From contig JAUTCR010000005.1 in NCBI GenBank assembly GCA_030673895.1, forward strand, positions 186,001 through 250,000: 64,000 bases of DNA, in the 5' to 3' direction. The DNA comes from Verrucomicrobiota bacterium JB023. Its GTDB lineage: Bacteria > Verrucomicrobiota > Verrucomicrobiia > Verrucomicrobiales > Akkermansiaceae. The position numbers and the translations under genes were made by a program. Shown here in pieces: positions 1 to 7,555 of the stretch (positions are counted from its first letter, which is position 1; each line of letters begins with the position of its first letter). The notes beneath the pieces were generated by a model. It saw only the letters and a program-made list of their open reading frames with translations, was not told the origin of the DNA and searched no databases.

Positions 1-1
1 G

Positions 2-304
2 CCCGGAGTCAGCACAACCGGCACCTACGATCCCGCTCCACAAGTCAACGCACCTTATCAGCCTGTCGCACCGACGCCCGTTAACCCGCCAGCCTACACC
101 CCTGTGCCCAGCCAGGCTCCTGTGACCATTCCATCAGCGGGCGCTTCTACCAGCGTGGGTGGGACGACGCATACCGTCTCATCCGGGGACACCCTGTGGG
201 GACTTAGCAGGAAGTATGGCGTCAGCGTCGACAGCATTCGCCAAGCCAACGGCCTCACCGGCGACACCATCATCACCGGTCAAACTCTCAGCATTCCAAG
301 ATAA
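2..304 (+). CDS. LysM-domain protein, 3' end only
   Basis: The reading frame is open from base 2, so the gene starts before the window and only its last 100 residues are visible. The first part is Pro/Ala/Thr-rich, a linker-like stretch. It is followed by one LysM module at the C-terminus with the usual features: HTVSSGDTLWGLSRKYGVS, then a second helix with IRQANGL and a final strand TLSIPR. LysM binds N-acetylglucosamine-containing glycans, normally peptidoglycan, so the protein is probably exported and wall-associated. Any enzymatic domain would lie upstream of the window. A GTG at 104 is an internal codon and not a likely start. Confidence 0.85.
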   Translation, partial: PGVSTTGTYDPAPQVNAPYQPVAPTPVNPPAYTPVPSQAPVTIPSAGASTSVGGTTHTVSSGDTLWGLSRKYGVSVDSIRQANGLTGDTIITGQTLSIPR

Positions 305-451
305 CCCCACCCACTACTAGAATCTTCGTAAACAAAGAAAAAACTAACTGCTCGCTGGGACACAGCGATAAACACAGTAGTTGAATATCTTTTCAGCCTT
401 GAAGTTTTCTTGTAATACAGGATTCATCGCACTAACCGACCCCACACATTC

Positions 452-1216
452 ATGAGTAAAAATATCCAACCATCAGATCTCGAGCTGCAAGCACTCTCAG
501 TTTTGTGGGCTTTGGGACCCTCGACTGTTAACGACGTCATTGACAACTTCCCCGATGGTAAGGACCGCGCTTACACGACCATCCTTTCTGTGATGCAGAG
601 TCTTGAGCGCAAGGGTCTCGTTAAATCGAGCCGCTCCGGACGTGCGAATTCCTACTCATCGACTAAGTCTCAGAAGGAGATCATGGCTCCTATCATGACC
701 GAGCTGGTCAATAACGCCTTCAATGGCAGCGTCGGTGATGCCGCCATCGCAATCCTCTCAGCTGGCAATTTGACTCCAGAGGAGAAAGACGCCCTCGGGC
801 AAGAACTCAAAGCACATAAAGCTATGGCGAAGAAGAAAACGAGCAAGAAAGCAGCCGCTAAAAAGGTCGCCAAAAAGGCAACCAAAAAGGCTGCGAAGAA
901 AGCCTCCAAGAAGGTAGCGAAAAAGGCGGCCAAGAAAGCCACTAAAAAAGCGGCCAAGAAGGCGACAACCAAAAAGACAGCGGCCAAGAAAACCGCTAAG
1001 AAGGCGACCAAAAAGGTAGCGAAGAAAGCAGCGACCAAGAAAGCAGCTAAAAAGGCCGCTAAGAAGTCTGTCAAAAAAGCAGCCAAGAAGGCCACGAAGA
1101 AGACGGCCACCAAAAAAGTAGCGAAGAAGGCGGTGAAAAAGACTGCCAAGAAAACTGCGAAAAAGGCGGCAAAGAAAACTGCGAAAAAAGCAGCCAAGAA
1201 ATCGTCCTCCAAGTGA
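452..1216 (+). CDS. BlaI/MecI-like winged-helix protein with histone H1-like Lys/Ala tail
   Basis: Residues 6-120 resemble the BlaI/MecI/CopY repressor family: LELQALSVLWALGPSTVNDV forms the first helices, AYTTILSVMQSLERKGLV the recognition helix region, and RANSY the wing, followed by a short helical segment with LTPEEKDAL. Known BlaI proteins are dimeric repressors of about 120-140 residues. Here the protein continues from about residue 123 to 254 as an almost pure Lys/Ala/Thr tail of KKAAKK-type units, like eukaryotic histone H1 tails and bacterial H1-like proteins. No BlaR1-type sensor protease is next to it. I infer a nucleoid-associated or chromatin-like DNA-binding protein rather than a classical antibiotic-response repressor. 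A terminator follows at 1284. Confidence 0.85.
   Translation: MSKNIQPSDLELQALSVLWALGPSTVNDVIDNFPDGKDRAYTTILSVMQSLERKGLVKSSRSGRANSYSSTKSQKEIMAPIMTELVNNAFNGSVGDAAIAILSAGNLTPEEKDALGQELKAHKAMAKKKTSKKAAAKKVAKKATKKAAKKASKKVAKKAAKKATKKAAKKATTKKTAAKKTAKKATKKVAKKAATKKAAKKAAKKSVKKAAKKATKKTATKKVAKKAVKKTAKKTAKKAAKKTAKKAAKKSSSK
826..1213 (+). repeat. Low-complexity A/G-rich repeat coding KKA-type tail
   Basis: This A- and G-rich stretch is made of imperfect short repeats of the type AAGAAAGCx / AAAAAGGCx, encoding about 130 residues that are nearly all Lys, Ala and Thr. Lys codons alternate between AAA and AAG and Ala codons vary, so amino acid composition rather than exact DNA repeats seems to be conserved. 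Such tracts commonly change length by replication slippage. Confidence 0.8.
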
Positions 1217-1283
1217 TGAGCACCCAGTTCACCGCCTCCGGCAATCGACGGGCGGGTGACTAGGAATTCATTCAAGATTTATC

Positions 1284-1314
1284 GAAAGGGGCATCTCGAC
1301 CAGATGCCCTTTTC
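1284..1314 (+). terminator. Rho-independent terminator after the BlaI-H1 gene
   Basis: The arms at 1284-1296 and 1302-1314 pair over 13 bp with one G-U, around the loop CGACC, and the 3' arm ends in TTTT. It lies 68 bases after the stop of the upstream gene and before accD. It therefore separates the two transcription units. Confidence 0.8.
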
Positions 1315-1399
1315 TGTGCCCCAGCATCTTACAGGCAGATTCCGCCATTGTCCCCGGACCACTTTGCAGTATGCTGTCCGGCACGCGACCTGACAAAGT

Positions 1400-2257
1400 A
1401 TGGGTATTTTCAAGAAACCACCGCTTCGGGGCGGTAAACGTAACGCAGGAGTTCCCGACGACCTTTGGACAAAGTGCCAATGCGGCGAGCTGATCCACAC
1501 GCTCGATCTGAAGCAACACGCCTACGTGTGTGCCCACTGCAATCACCACTTCCTGCTGCCAGGCCGTGACCGGATTGAACTGCTTACGGACGCCGGAAGC
1601 TTCGAGGAGATGGACCACGGACTTTATTCGGCCAATCCTCTCGGCTTTGCCAATTATGAGCGCAAGACCGCGGATCTGAGAGAAAAGACCGGCCTGAACG
1701 ATGCCGTGATTTCCGGTCGAGCCACCATCGATTCCTTTCCCGTCACCTTAGCCGTGATGGACTTTAAGTATTTTGCCGGCTCCATGGGCTCGGTGGTGGG
1801 TGAAAAGATCACCCGCGCCATCGAGACCGCGACTCGCGAAAAACGAGCGGTCATCATCGTATCCGCCTCATCCGGGGCACGGATGCAGGAAGGAATGCTC
1901 TCGCTCATGCAGATGGCGAAGACCTGCGGGGCCTTGTCGCGGCATCAGGAAGCCGCCCTGCCTTACATTTCCATCCTCACTCACCCCACGACTGGCGGGG
2001 TGACAGCCTCCTTCGCCACCATCGGCGACATCAATTTGGCTGAACCCGGATGCATGATCGGCTTCGCCGGCCCCCGCGTCATCAAGGAGACGACTCACCA
2101 GGATCTGCCGAAAGGCTTCCAGACGGCGGAGTTCATGGTCGAACACGGACTGGTCGATGCCATCGTCGATCGCACCAAGATGAGGACGAAGCTGGCCGAG
2201 CTGCTCTCCTATCTGATGCCGCAGCCTTCTCTTTCCGGCCAAGAGACCCTTGGCTGA
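1400..2257 (+). CDS. accD: Acetyl-CoA carboxylase carboxyltransferase subunit beta
   Basis: AccD forms, with AccA, the carboxyltransferase that moves CO2 from biotin to acetyl-CoA to give malonyl-CoA, the first step of fatty acid synthesis in the cytoplasm. The 285-residue protein has the family layout: an N-terminal zinc ribbon (Cys26, Cys28, Cys44, Cys47) after the conserved PDDLWTKC, then the crotonase-fold domain with SMGSVVGEKITRA, SSGARMQEGMLSLMQMAKT, HPTTGGVTASFA and GFAGPRVI. One oddity is that the first zinc knuckle reads C-Q-C instead of the usual C-x2-C. The ATG at 1400 gives the usual MGIFKKP-type start. The next gene begins 8 bases after the stop. Confidence 0.97.
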   Translation: MGIFKKPPLRGGKRNAGVPDDLWTKCQCGELIHTLDLKQHAYVCAHCNHHFLLPGRDRIELLTDAGSFEEMDHGLYSANPLGFANYERKTADLREKTGLNDAVISGRATIDSFPVTLAVMDFKYFAGSMGSVVGEKITRAIETATREKRAVIIVSASSGARMQEGMLSLMQMAKTCGALSRHQEAALPYISILTHPTTGGVTASFATIGDINLAEPGCMIGFAGPRVIKETTHQDLPKGFQTAEFMVEHGLVDAIVDRTKMRTKLAELLSYLMPQPSLSGQETLG

Positions 2258-2265
2258 ATAATCTC

Positions 2266-4668
2266 ATGATGGGGCGGCTCATTCCAGTCACGATCGTTGG
2301 CTCACTCGTCGCCGCATCTCTCCTCACCGCCTCGGACCCGGCCTTCACCGATGCGCGGGTCGCGTTGGGCGATAACTTGCCGGAGATTGCCGCCCGCAGC
2401 TTGGAGACCGCCTTGGAGGCGGATGAACTCACGCCTGCTCAGCGGAATGAAGCCCGCCTCCTTCTCCTCGAGGCCCTCGTTCGGGCGAACGACTACGAGG
2501 ATGCCTTGGCCATCGAGCTTCCTGCCAGTGAGACAGCGCACTACTGGCAGGCTCATGCCCTAGCTGGTATCGGTCAGGCAGATGAGGCGCTCGCATTGTG
2601 GCAATCGATTGAAGCTGAGCCATGGCTGGAGGCTGCGCGTCAAAATCGCATCGAGCTGCTCTTGCTTCTACAACGCAGCGGCAAGGCCCTCGAGCTCATC
2701 GACGAGTGGCGGGATGACGACAAAGCGGCCATCCCCCCGCTTCTCCACGCACGGGCGGCCATTGAAAATCGGGATTATCAACGCGCCCTCACCGCATTAT
2801 CGCAGAAGCGGGAAGACTCCCCCATGGCGTCTCTTCTCCGTCTCCGCGCCCTGCTGGCGCTCGGGCAGTCCGAAGAAGCCCGTCAGATTGGCAATGAATT
2901 GATGGAGCAATCGCTGCCTCCCGGCTTCACCGAGGTGGTTCGTCTATCCCTTTTCGATGCCCATCTCTCACTTGAAAGATATCAGGATGCGGTCGAGACG
3001 CTCATGCGACCGCTCAGGGCGGACAATGCGGCTCCTAGTCCTCTCCTTCTGGCTCGCCTTCAAGCCCTTGAAAATGATGAGGCCCGGAGAATCCTGTGGG
3101 AATCCCTCACTGCTTTCGTCAAACCCGAGTCCCTCGGCTCCGAGAAGAACCCCGCCAGCAACTCCAAGCTTTGGGCTCTCTACATCCTTGCTCAAAACGC
3201 TGACGCACGAGAAGCCTTGCTGCTTCTCGATGACATTTTAGCCCATGAGCCAGCGGAACGGTTGGCTCACGAGTGTCGTTTCGCGAAGGCCTCGCTGCTC
3301 ATCGAGCAAGGACGCCGCGAGGAGGCCGTCGCCCTCTTGCAGTTCATCCGGGAAAACGACGACTCTGAATCCTCTGCCTTCGCGACCGACCAATTGGCTC
3401 GCCTCGCTTATCGGGAAGACGACTTTGAGCAAGCCAGCAAGCTCTTCGCCGCCCTTGCAGAGACGCGCTCAACCATCTTCTCAGAAAGCTCGCTGCTCAA
3501 TCAAGCGCTCGCTTCACTGGCGAGCGACTCCGACACCACCCTTCCCGCCGCGCTCGCCACCAGCGAGCTCGCAGGGATTTTCACCTTGGAGAAGGCTCTC
3601 GCGCAGGTCGAGAGTTCGCCCCAAGAAGCCGAAGTCGCTCTCTCCCGTTTCCTCGTCGAGCACCCTCGCCACCGGCGGGCTAGTGAGGCCAAGTTGGCTC
3701 TCGCCTCAATCCACCTAAAGCAGCCCGTGCCCGATCTCGACCGCATTCGAGCGGAGCTAGACGCCATCGGCGAGCAGGAGCTCGATCGCAAGCTCTCGCT
3801 GCAGCTCTTTCTTCTTGAGCACGCCATGGCCGCCATCATCAGCGATTGGTCGAAGGCCATCGAGAGAGGCCGCGACCATCTCAACCACTTCCCCGGAAGC
3901 AGGAAGGACAGCCGCTTCACGCTCAAGCTGGCTGAGTCCTACTATCAAAATCGTGACTTCAGCCGCGCCGGCCAACTGTTCACCGACATCGCAGAAGAAG
4001 TCGGCGAAGGCCCGCTACAGGACCTTGCCTACTTTTACTCGGCGCGGGCCAGCCTGGAAATCCCCACTCCACAAGCCACCGATGCAGCCTTGGGGGCGCT
4101 TGACCGACTCATTGCTGGCAGCGGCCCCATGGCCACCGATGCCCGTATCCTGCGAGCGGAGACCCAGCTTAATAAATTGGGGCAAGCCGAGGCCGCCTTG
4201 GCAACCTTGGGCTCGCTGCCGAACAAGCCGGAGGATCGCCCCAAAGCCTCTCTTCTCGCTGCCGAGGCTCATCGGGAACTGGGCAGCACCGAGGCCTCGC
4301 ATTACCAAAAGGCCATCGCGATCTATCAACGACTTCTGGACGAGCCGCACACGAGCTACGCTCTCTCCAATCGCATCCACTACCGCCTCGCCCGAGTCTA
4401 TCGGGAAAGCGGGGAGCTCCCCAAGGCTCTTGATGCCTGCTGGCGCGTCATCAATTTCGTCAACTACCCGACCGGCGAGACCCAGCCAGCATGGACCTAC
4501 TACTATCGCTGCGGCTTTGAAGCGATCGACATTCTTGAAGAGGTTGGCCGTTACCGCGCCGCCTTGGCTCTAGCGCAAAAGCTAGCCGCCACCGAAGGCC
4601 CGGGTGCGGCGGAAGCGGCGGAACGAGCAAGACAGATCGAGCTGGAGAACCACCTCTGGCGGGATTGA
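2266..4668 (+). CDS. Exported TPR-repeat protein, about 800 residues
   Basis: The N-terminus (MMGRLIPVTIVGSLVAASLLTA) is a signal peptide or anchor. The rest is almost entirely helical with many TPR-like units, for example YQRALTALSQKRE, FSRAGQLFTDIAEEVGE and PKALDACWRVINF. The open frame reaches back into accD to 2050, but the signal sequence and the ATGATG at 2266/2269, directly after the accD stop at 2257, make those codons the likely start. Function is unknown. TPR arrays of this kind usually act as scaffolds in the periplasm or inner membrane. The close spacing suggests co-transcription with accD. It is convergent with rodA, with only 43 bases between the stops. Confidence 0.8.
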   Translation: MMGRLIPVTIVGSLVAASLLTASDPAFTDARVALGDNLPEIAARSLETALEADELTPAQRNEARLLLLEALVRANDYEDALAIELPASETAHYWQAHALAGIGQADEALALWQSIEAEPWLEAARQNRIELLLLLQRSGKALELIDEWRDDDKAAIPPLLHARAAIENRDYQRALTALSQKREDSPMASLLRLRALLALGQSEEARQIGNELMEQSLPPGFTEVVRLSLFDAHLSLERYQDAVETLMRPLRADNAAPSPLLLARLQALENDEARRILWESLTAFVKPESLGSEKNPASNSKLWALYILAQNADAREALLLLDDILAHEPAERLAHECRFAKASLLIEQGRREEAVALLQFIRENDDSESSAFATDQLARLAYREDDFEQASKLFAALAETRSTIFSESSLLNQALASLASDSDTTLPAALATSELAGIFTLEKALAQVESSPQEAEVALSRFLVEHPRHRRASEAKLALASIHLKQPVPDLDRIRAELDAIGEQELDRKLSLQLFLLEHAMAAIISDWSKAIERGRDHLNHFPGSRKDSRFTLKLAESYYQNRDFSRAGQLFTDIAEEVGEGPLQDLAYFYSARASLEIPTPQATDAALGALDRLIAGSGPMATDARILRAETQLNKLGQAEAALATLGSLPNKPEDRPKASLLAAEAHRELGSTEASHYQKAIAIYQRLLDEPHTSYALSNRIHYRLARVYRESGELPKALDACWRVINFVNYPTGETQPAWTYYYRCGFEAIDILEEVGRYRAALALAQKLAATEGPGAAEAAERARQIELENHLWRD

Positions 4669-4711
4669 CTCACCCCATTCCTTGGCTGCCATCTTCGCCC
4701 TCTTCCTGTTC

Positions 4712-5902
4712 CTATTGCCGGCCGTCCACAACGCCGTGCAGCTCATTGCGGTGCACCCAGACACTCTGGACCAGACCGAGTAAAAACATGCAGATGAGCA
4801 CGAAGGTGCCCGAGTAGCTAATCAAAGGAAGAGGGATCCCCGTGATGGGCGTGAGGAGAACGCACATTCCCACGCTTTCGAAAATGTGGGCAAAAAACAT
4901 GGCCACTACCCCGGCCGCCGCGACCTGACCAAGGAAATCCCGGCTATAGAAAGCGACGAAAAGCACTTGGATGAGGAGGAGGGCAAAGGAGGTCAACATG
5001 AGGAGAGCTCCCCGGAAGCCCTGCTCCTCGGCGATGACCGCGAAGATGTAATCATTATGCGCCGTCCGGCGAGGTATGTAAACCCGACCGTCCAGGATGG
5101 AGCCCTGCGACTCTTTTGCCTTATAGCCGAGCCCCTTAAATCCCGCTTGCCCGATGGCGGTGGAAACCCAGTAGGGAGCCCAATTGTCCCCGTCATCCTT
5201 CTCCACCCTTCTGGTCTTGGCGTAACCAAGATATTGCTCGATCCTCTCCGTTCCCCGTTCGGACACACTGGGAAGAACGAGATAGTAGAGCGGCGGAAGC
5301 AACCCCGCTCCGAAAAGAAGCATGGCACACAAGTGCCAGAACGGGACGCCACCTACCAGTAAAGCGATGAACGCAACGGGGAGAAACACGAGAGCGGATC
5401 CCATGTCGCCATTGATGATCACCAGGATGAAAGGGATGCCGGTTAGCAACCCCACCAGCAGGATTTTCACCATGGGCTCCTTGAAAATCCGATGCAGCCT
5501 CGGCAGCAAGTCGAAAGACATCCCGATCAGGATGATCCCGGAAGCCACAACCAGCGTGGTCGGCTGGAATGCCAGTCCCGTGCCGGGCACGACGAGCTGG
5601 TGGACATCATCGCCGGGAGCCTTCCAGATGCCGAGCATGAGCATTACCTGAAAGCCCAATGAAGCGAGATACATCGGTAGAGCCAGCCAGCGAACCCATC
5701 GGTAATCGGTCAAGGCAACGGCGAAATAGACCACGCTCCCCAAGACGACATACATCTTCTGCCGATTGGCGTAATACTCCCCACCCTCCGTCAAGTGCCG
5801 GGCGGCACTTTCGATAGAGAAGATCCCGAAGATGAGGAGACCATACATGACCACCACGAGGCCAAGGTTCATCCCGAGAATTTTTTTAAGAAGCGGCGTC
5901 AT
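4712..5902 (-). CDS. rodA: RodA-type SEDS peptidoglycan glycosyltransferase
   Basis: This polytopic membrane protein of 396 residues has the SEDS (RodA/FtsW/SpoVE) pattern. It shows about ten hydrophobic segments, the motif GDMGSALVFLPVAF, the extracellular loop AIGQAGFKGLGYKAKESQGS, and HNDYIFAVIAEEQGFRGA, which holds the conserved catalytic Asp of the family. RodA polymerises lipid II with PBP2 during side-wall growth. The segment normally reading FQPSE is FQPTT here, so the usual Glu is missing. The gene is alone on the minus strand, about 6 kb from the mreBCD-mrdA cluster that would supply its partners. RodA is preferred over FtsW because no division genes are nearby and MreB/PBP2 are. 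Confidence 0.88.
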   Translation of the reverse strand: MTPLLKKILGMNLGLVVVMYGLLIFGIFSIESAARHLTEGGEYYANRQKMYVVLGSVVYFAVALTDYRWVRWLALPMYLASLGFQVMLMLGIWKAPGDDVHQLVVPGTGLAFQPTTLVVASGIILIGMSFDLLPRLHRIFKEPMVKILLVGLLTGIPFILVIINGDMGSALVFLPVAFIALLVGGVPFWHLCAMLLFGAGLLPPLYYLVLPSVSERGTERIEQYLGYAKTRRVEKDDGDNWAPYWVSTAIGQAGFKGLGYKAKESQGSILDGRVYIPRRTAHNDYIFAVIAEEQGFRGALLMLTSFALLLIQVLFVAFYSRDFLGQVAAAGVVAMFFAHIFESVGMCVLLTPITGIPLPLISYSGTFVLICMFLLGLVQSVWVHRNELHGVVDGRQ

Positions 5903-5966
5903 GCGCGATAACGAAAACTAGAACCACAGCGGAAGGGGGCAAGTCCCGCCCGTGCCTTCCTCGACA

Positions 5967-7016
5967 TCACGCCAGATCCTTCCACCAGATCTCCGATCCC
6001 CGCCCACTCGCTTCCAGCTGCTCGCGACGCACGGCAGGCAGACGTTCCTTCTCGTCCCTGACGTAGCCGAGCGCGGAGAATAAGGCGCCGGCGCGATTGG
6101 TTAGAGCGAAAACGGAATGCAGCCCTTCCTTCCGGGCCTTTCTTTCCGCAGCTTCTACCAGTTCCTTCCCGTAGCCGCGTCCTTCGTGATTAAGCTTCAC
6201 GTATAGGCAAGCCACTTCCCCCACTTGTCCTCCCTCATAGTGATGCACCGCGACGCAGCCAATCACGCTGTCATCGAGCGTCATGAGAAGGAAATCGCCT
6301 AAGCGCTCCTCCACTTGCTCATAAGAACGGGGCACAAGATGAGCTGCCCGAACCGAGCGGCCCATCATCGCAAGCAATTCCGGAATGTCCTCCTCACTCA
6401 TCCCGCGCACCGCCCGGTAGCTATCCGCGTGGACCATCGTCCCGACGCCCTCCGGCGAGAAAATTTCCGCCGTGAGAACGCCGTGCATGCGGCCGTCAAG
6501 CAGATGGACCCGGGGAACTCCCGAACGGCAAATCCGAGCAGCCTGACCAAGAAGACCGTTCCCCGTGACCTCCTCGACCGCCATCGCGGGAATGGTCCGT
6601 CCCTCTGGGAGCGAGGCCTTCTCGCTAACGAGCACCATCAATTTCGCGGCGCACACCCCGACAGCAAGAGCTCCCACCTCAGGCCCCAAGACCTTGCCAT
6701 TCATGCCACTCACCAGCGCGGCTTGGCCTCGCTTGAGTAACCCACGACAGACTTCGACACAGGTGGGATCGCCCAAGAGAGGCTTCGCAACCTCCGCCTT
6801 AAACTCCATCTCGACCGCCCAATCCGCCAAGTCGGCGATATCACCACCAACGAGGACAACGACCAGTCTCACCCCGATGCGTTGGAGCGCAATCAGGTCA
6901 AGCAGGGTCTCGGCGACCGCAGGCTCAGGCAGTAAATCTTCATCAAAAACGACGACGAAAGTCCGCCCCGCGAAGAGCGGCACGTATTGCAGGACCTCTC
7001 TGATGTCCTCTCTCAT
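5967..7016 (-). CDS. argA: N-acetylglutamate synthase with shortened kinase-like domain
   Basis: ArgA acetylates glutamate from acetyl-CoA in the first step of arginine synthesis. The C-terminal part (about residues 205-349) is a GNAT domain with GEVACLYVKLNHEGRGYGKEL and FALTNRAGALFSALGY. It is preceded by CRSGVPRVHLLDGRMHGVLTAEIF and GVGTMV, the hallmark junction of ArgA proteins. The N-terminal amino-acid-kinase-like part keeps the first strands (FAGRTFVVVFDEDLL, LVVVLVGG) but is about 100 residues shorter than in classical ArgA (total 349 against about 440). That domain normally binds arginine for feedback control. It lies 28 bases downstream of a small hypothetical gene on the same strand, probably one operon. 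Confidence 0.85.
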   Translation of the reverse strand: MREDIREVLQYVPLFAGRTFVVVFDEDLLPEPAVAETLLDLIALQRIGVRLVVVLVGGDIADLADWAVEMEFKAEVAKPLLGDPTCVEVCRGLLKRGQAALVSGMNGKVLGPEVGALAVGVCAAKLMVLVSEKASLPEGRTIPAMAVEEVTGNGLLGQAARICRSGVPRVHLLDGRMHGVLTAEIFSPEGVGTMVHADSYRAVRGMSEEDIPELLAMMGRSVRAAHLVPRSYEQVEERLGDFLLMTLDDSVIGCVAVHHYEGGQVGEVACLYVKLNHEGRGYGKELVEAAERKARKEGLHSVFALTNRAGALFSALGYVRDEKERLPAVRREQLEASGRGSEIWWKDLA

Positions 7017-7044
7017 GGCGGCTAAGGAACGGGCCCTAAGCCCT

Positions 7045-7506
7045 TTAGTAGGCCATGCCGCCTCCCTCTTCGAGCGCTTTGCGAAGTTCCATCTGGAAGT
7101 CCATCAGGTCTTCCTGACTTGGCCGATAACCCGGCGTGTTGGGGTCGAGAGACGGACGACCTGTCTGATCGATCATCCAACTCCCCTGCTCGCCATCGCT
7201 GAAGGTGACCCGCCCACTCACGTAAGCTCCGGGGCGCGTGATTCGGTCCACAGTGAGGGTGATTCCGTCCTGCGGGACGGCCTCCACGACTTCCGCTTCC
7301 TCGGTCGCCTCTTCCTCAGGGGCTTCTTCTTCGCTCTTGAACTCCAGGCCGAGGTCCAGTGCGACGAAGCGCATATCCATGTAGGTAACGGTGATCCCGA
7401 ATTCTTCCTTCAGACGTCGTTGCAGGTCAGAAAGTTGCTCCCCCTGTTCTGTCCAGTCTTTGAGGGCGGCTACCTGAGCTTCACTCAAGTCTTTTGCTTG
7501 AAACAT
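7045..7506 (-). CDS. Conserved hypothetical protein, acidic linker
   Basis: I do not recognise a named family. The 153-residue protein has an N-terminal helical part (LSEAQVAALKDWTEQGEQLS, LQRRLKEEFGITVTYMDMRF) that could be a small helix-turn-helix-like fold. This is followed by a Glu-rich linker, then a strand-rich part (ITLTVDRI, GAYVSGRVTFSDGEQGSW) and a C-terminal helix (QEDLMDFQMELRKALEE). The ATG at 7506 is preferred. Longer readings starting further upstream would run into the preceding gene and begin with a composition unlike the rest. It precedes argA by 28 bases. Confidence 0.65.
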   Translation of the reverse strand: MFQAKDLSEAQVAALKDWTEQGEQLSDLQRRLKEEFGITVTYMDMRFVALDLGLEFKSEEEAPEEEATEEAEVVEAVPQDGITLTVDRITRPGAYVSGRVTFSDGEQGSWMIDQTGRPSLDPNTPGYRPSQEDLMDFQMELRKALEEGGGMAY

Positions 7507-7555
7507 TGCGCACGGGTATCGCCGCCCTCGGACAAACTCAACTCCTATTTCCAGT

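Noticed and set aside
390-418. Promoter-like TTTTCA / TAATAC with 17-base spacing before the BlaI-H1 gene
   Set aside because: Both hexamers match the sigma-70 consensus poorly and AT-rich DNA gives such matches by chance.
670-1275. Long minus-strand open frame of hydrophobic Phe/Ala/Val-rich protein
   Set aside because: It is the complement of the Lys/Ala tail of the BlaI-H1 gene; the apparent membrane protein is a codon-composition shadow.
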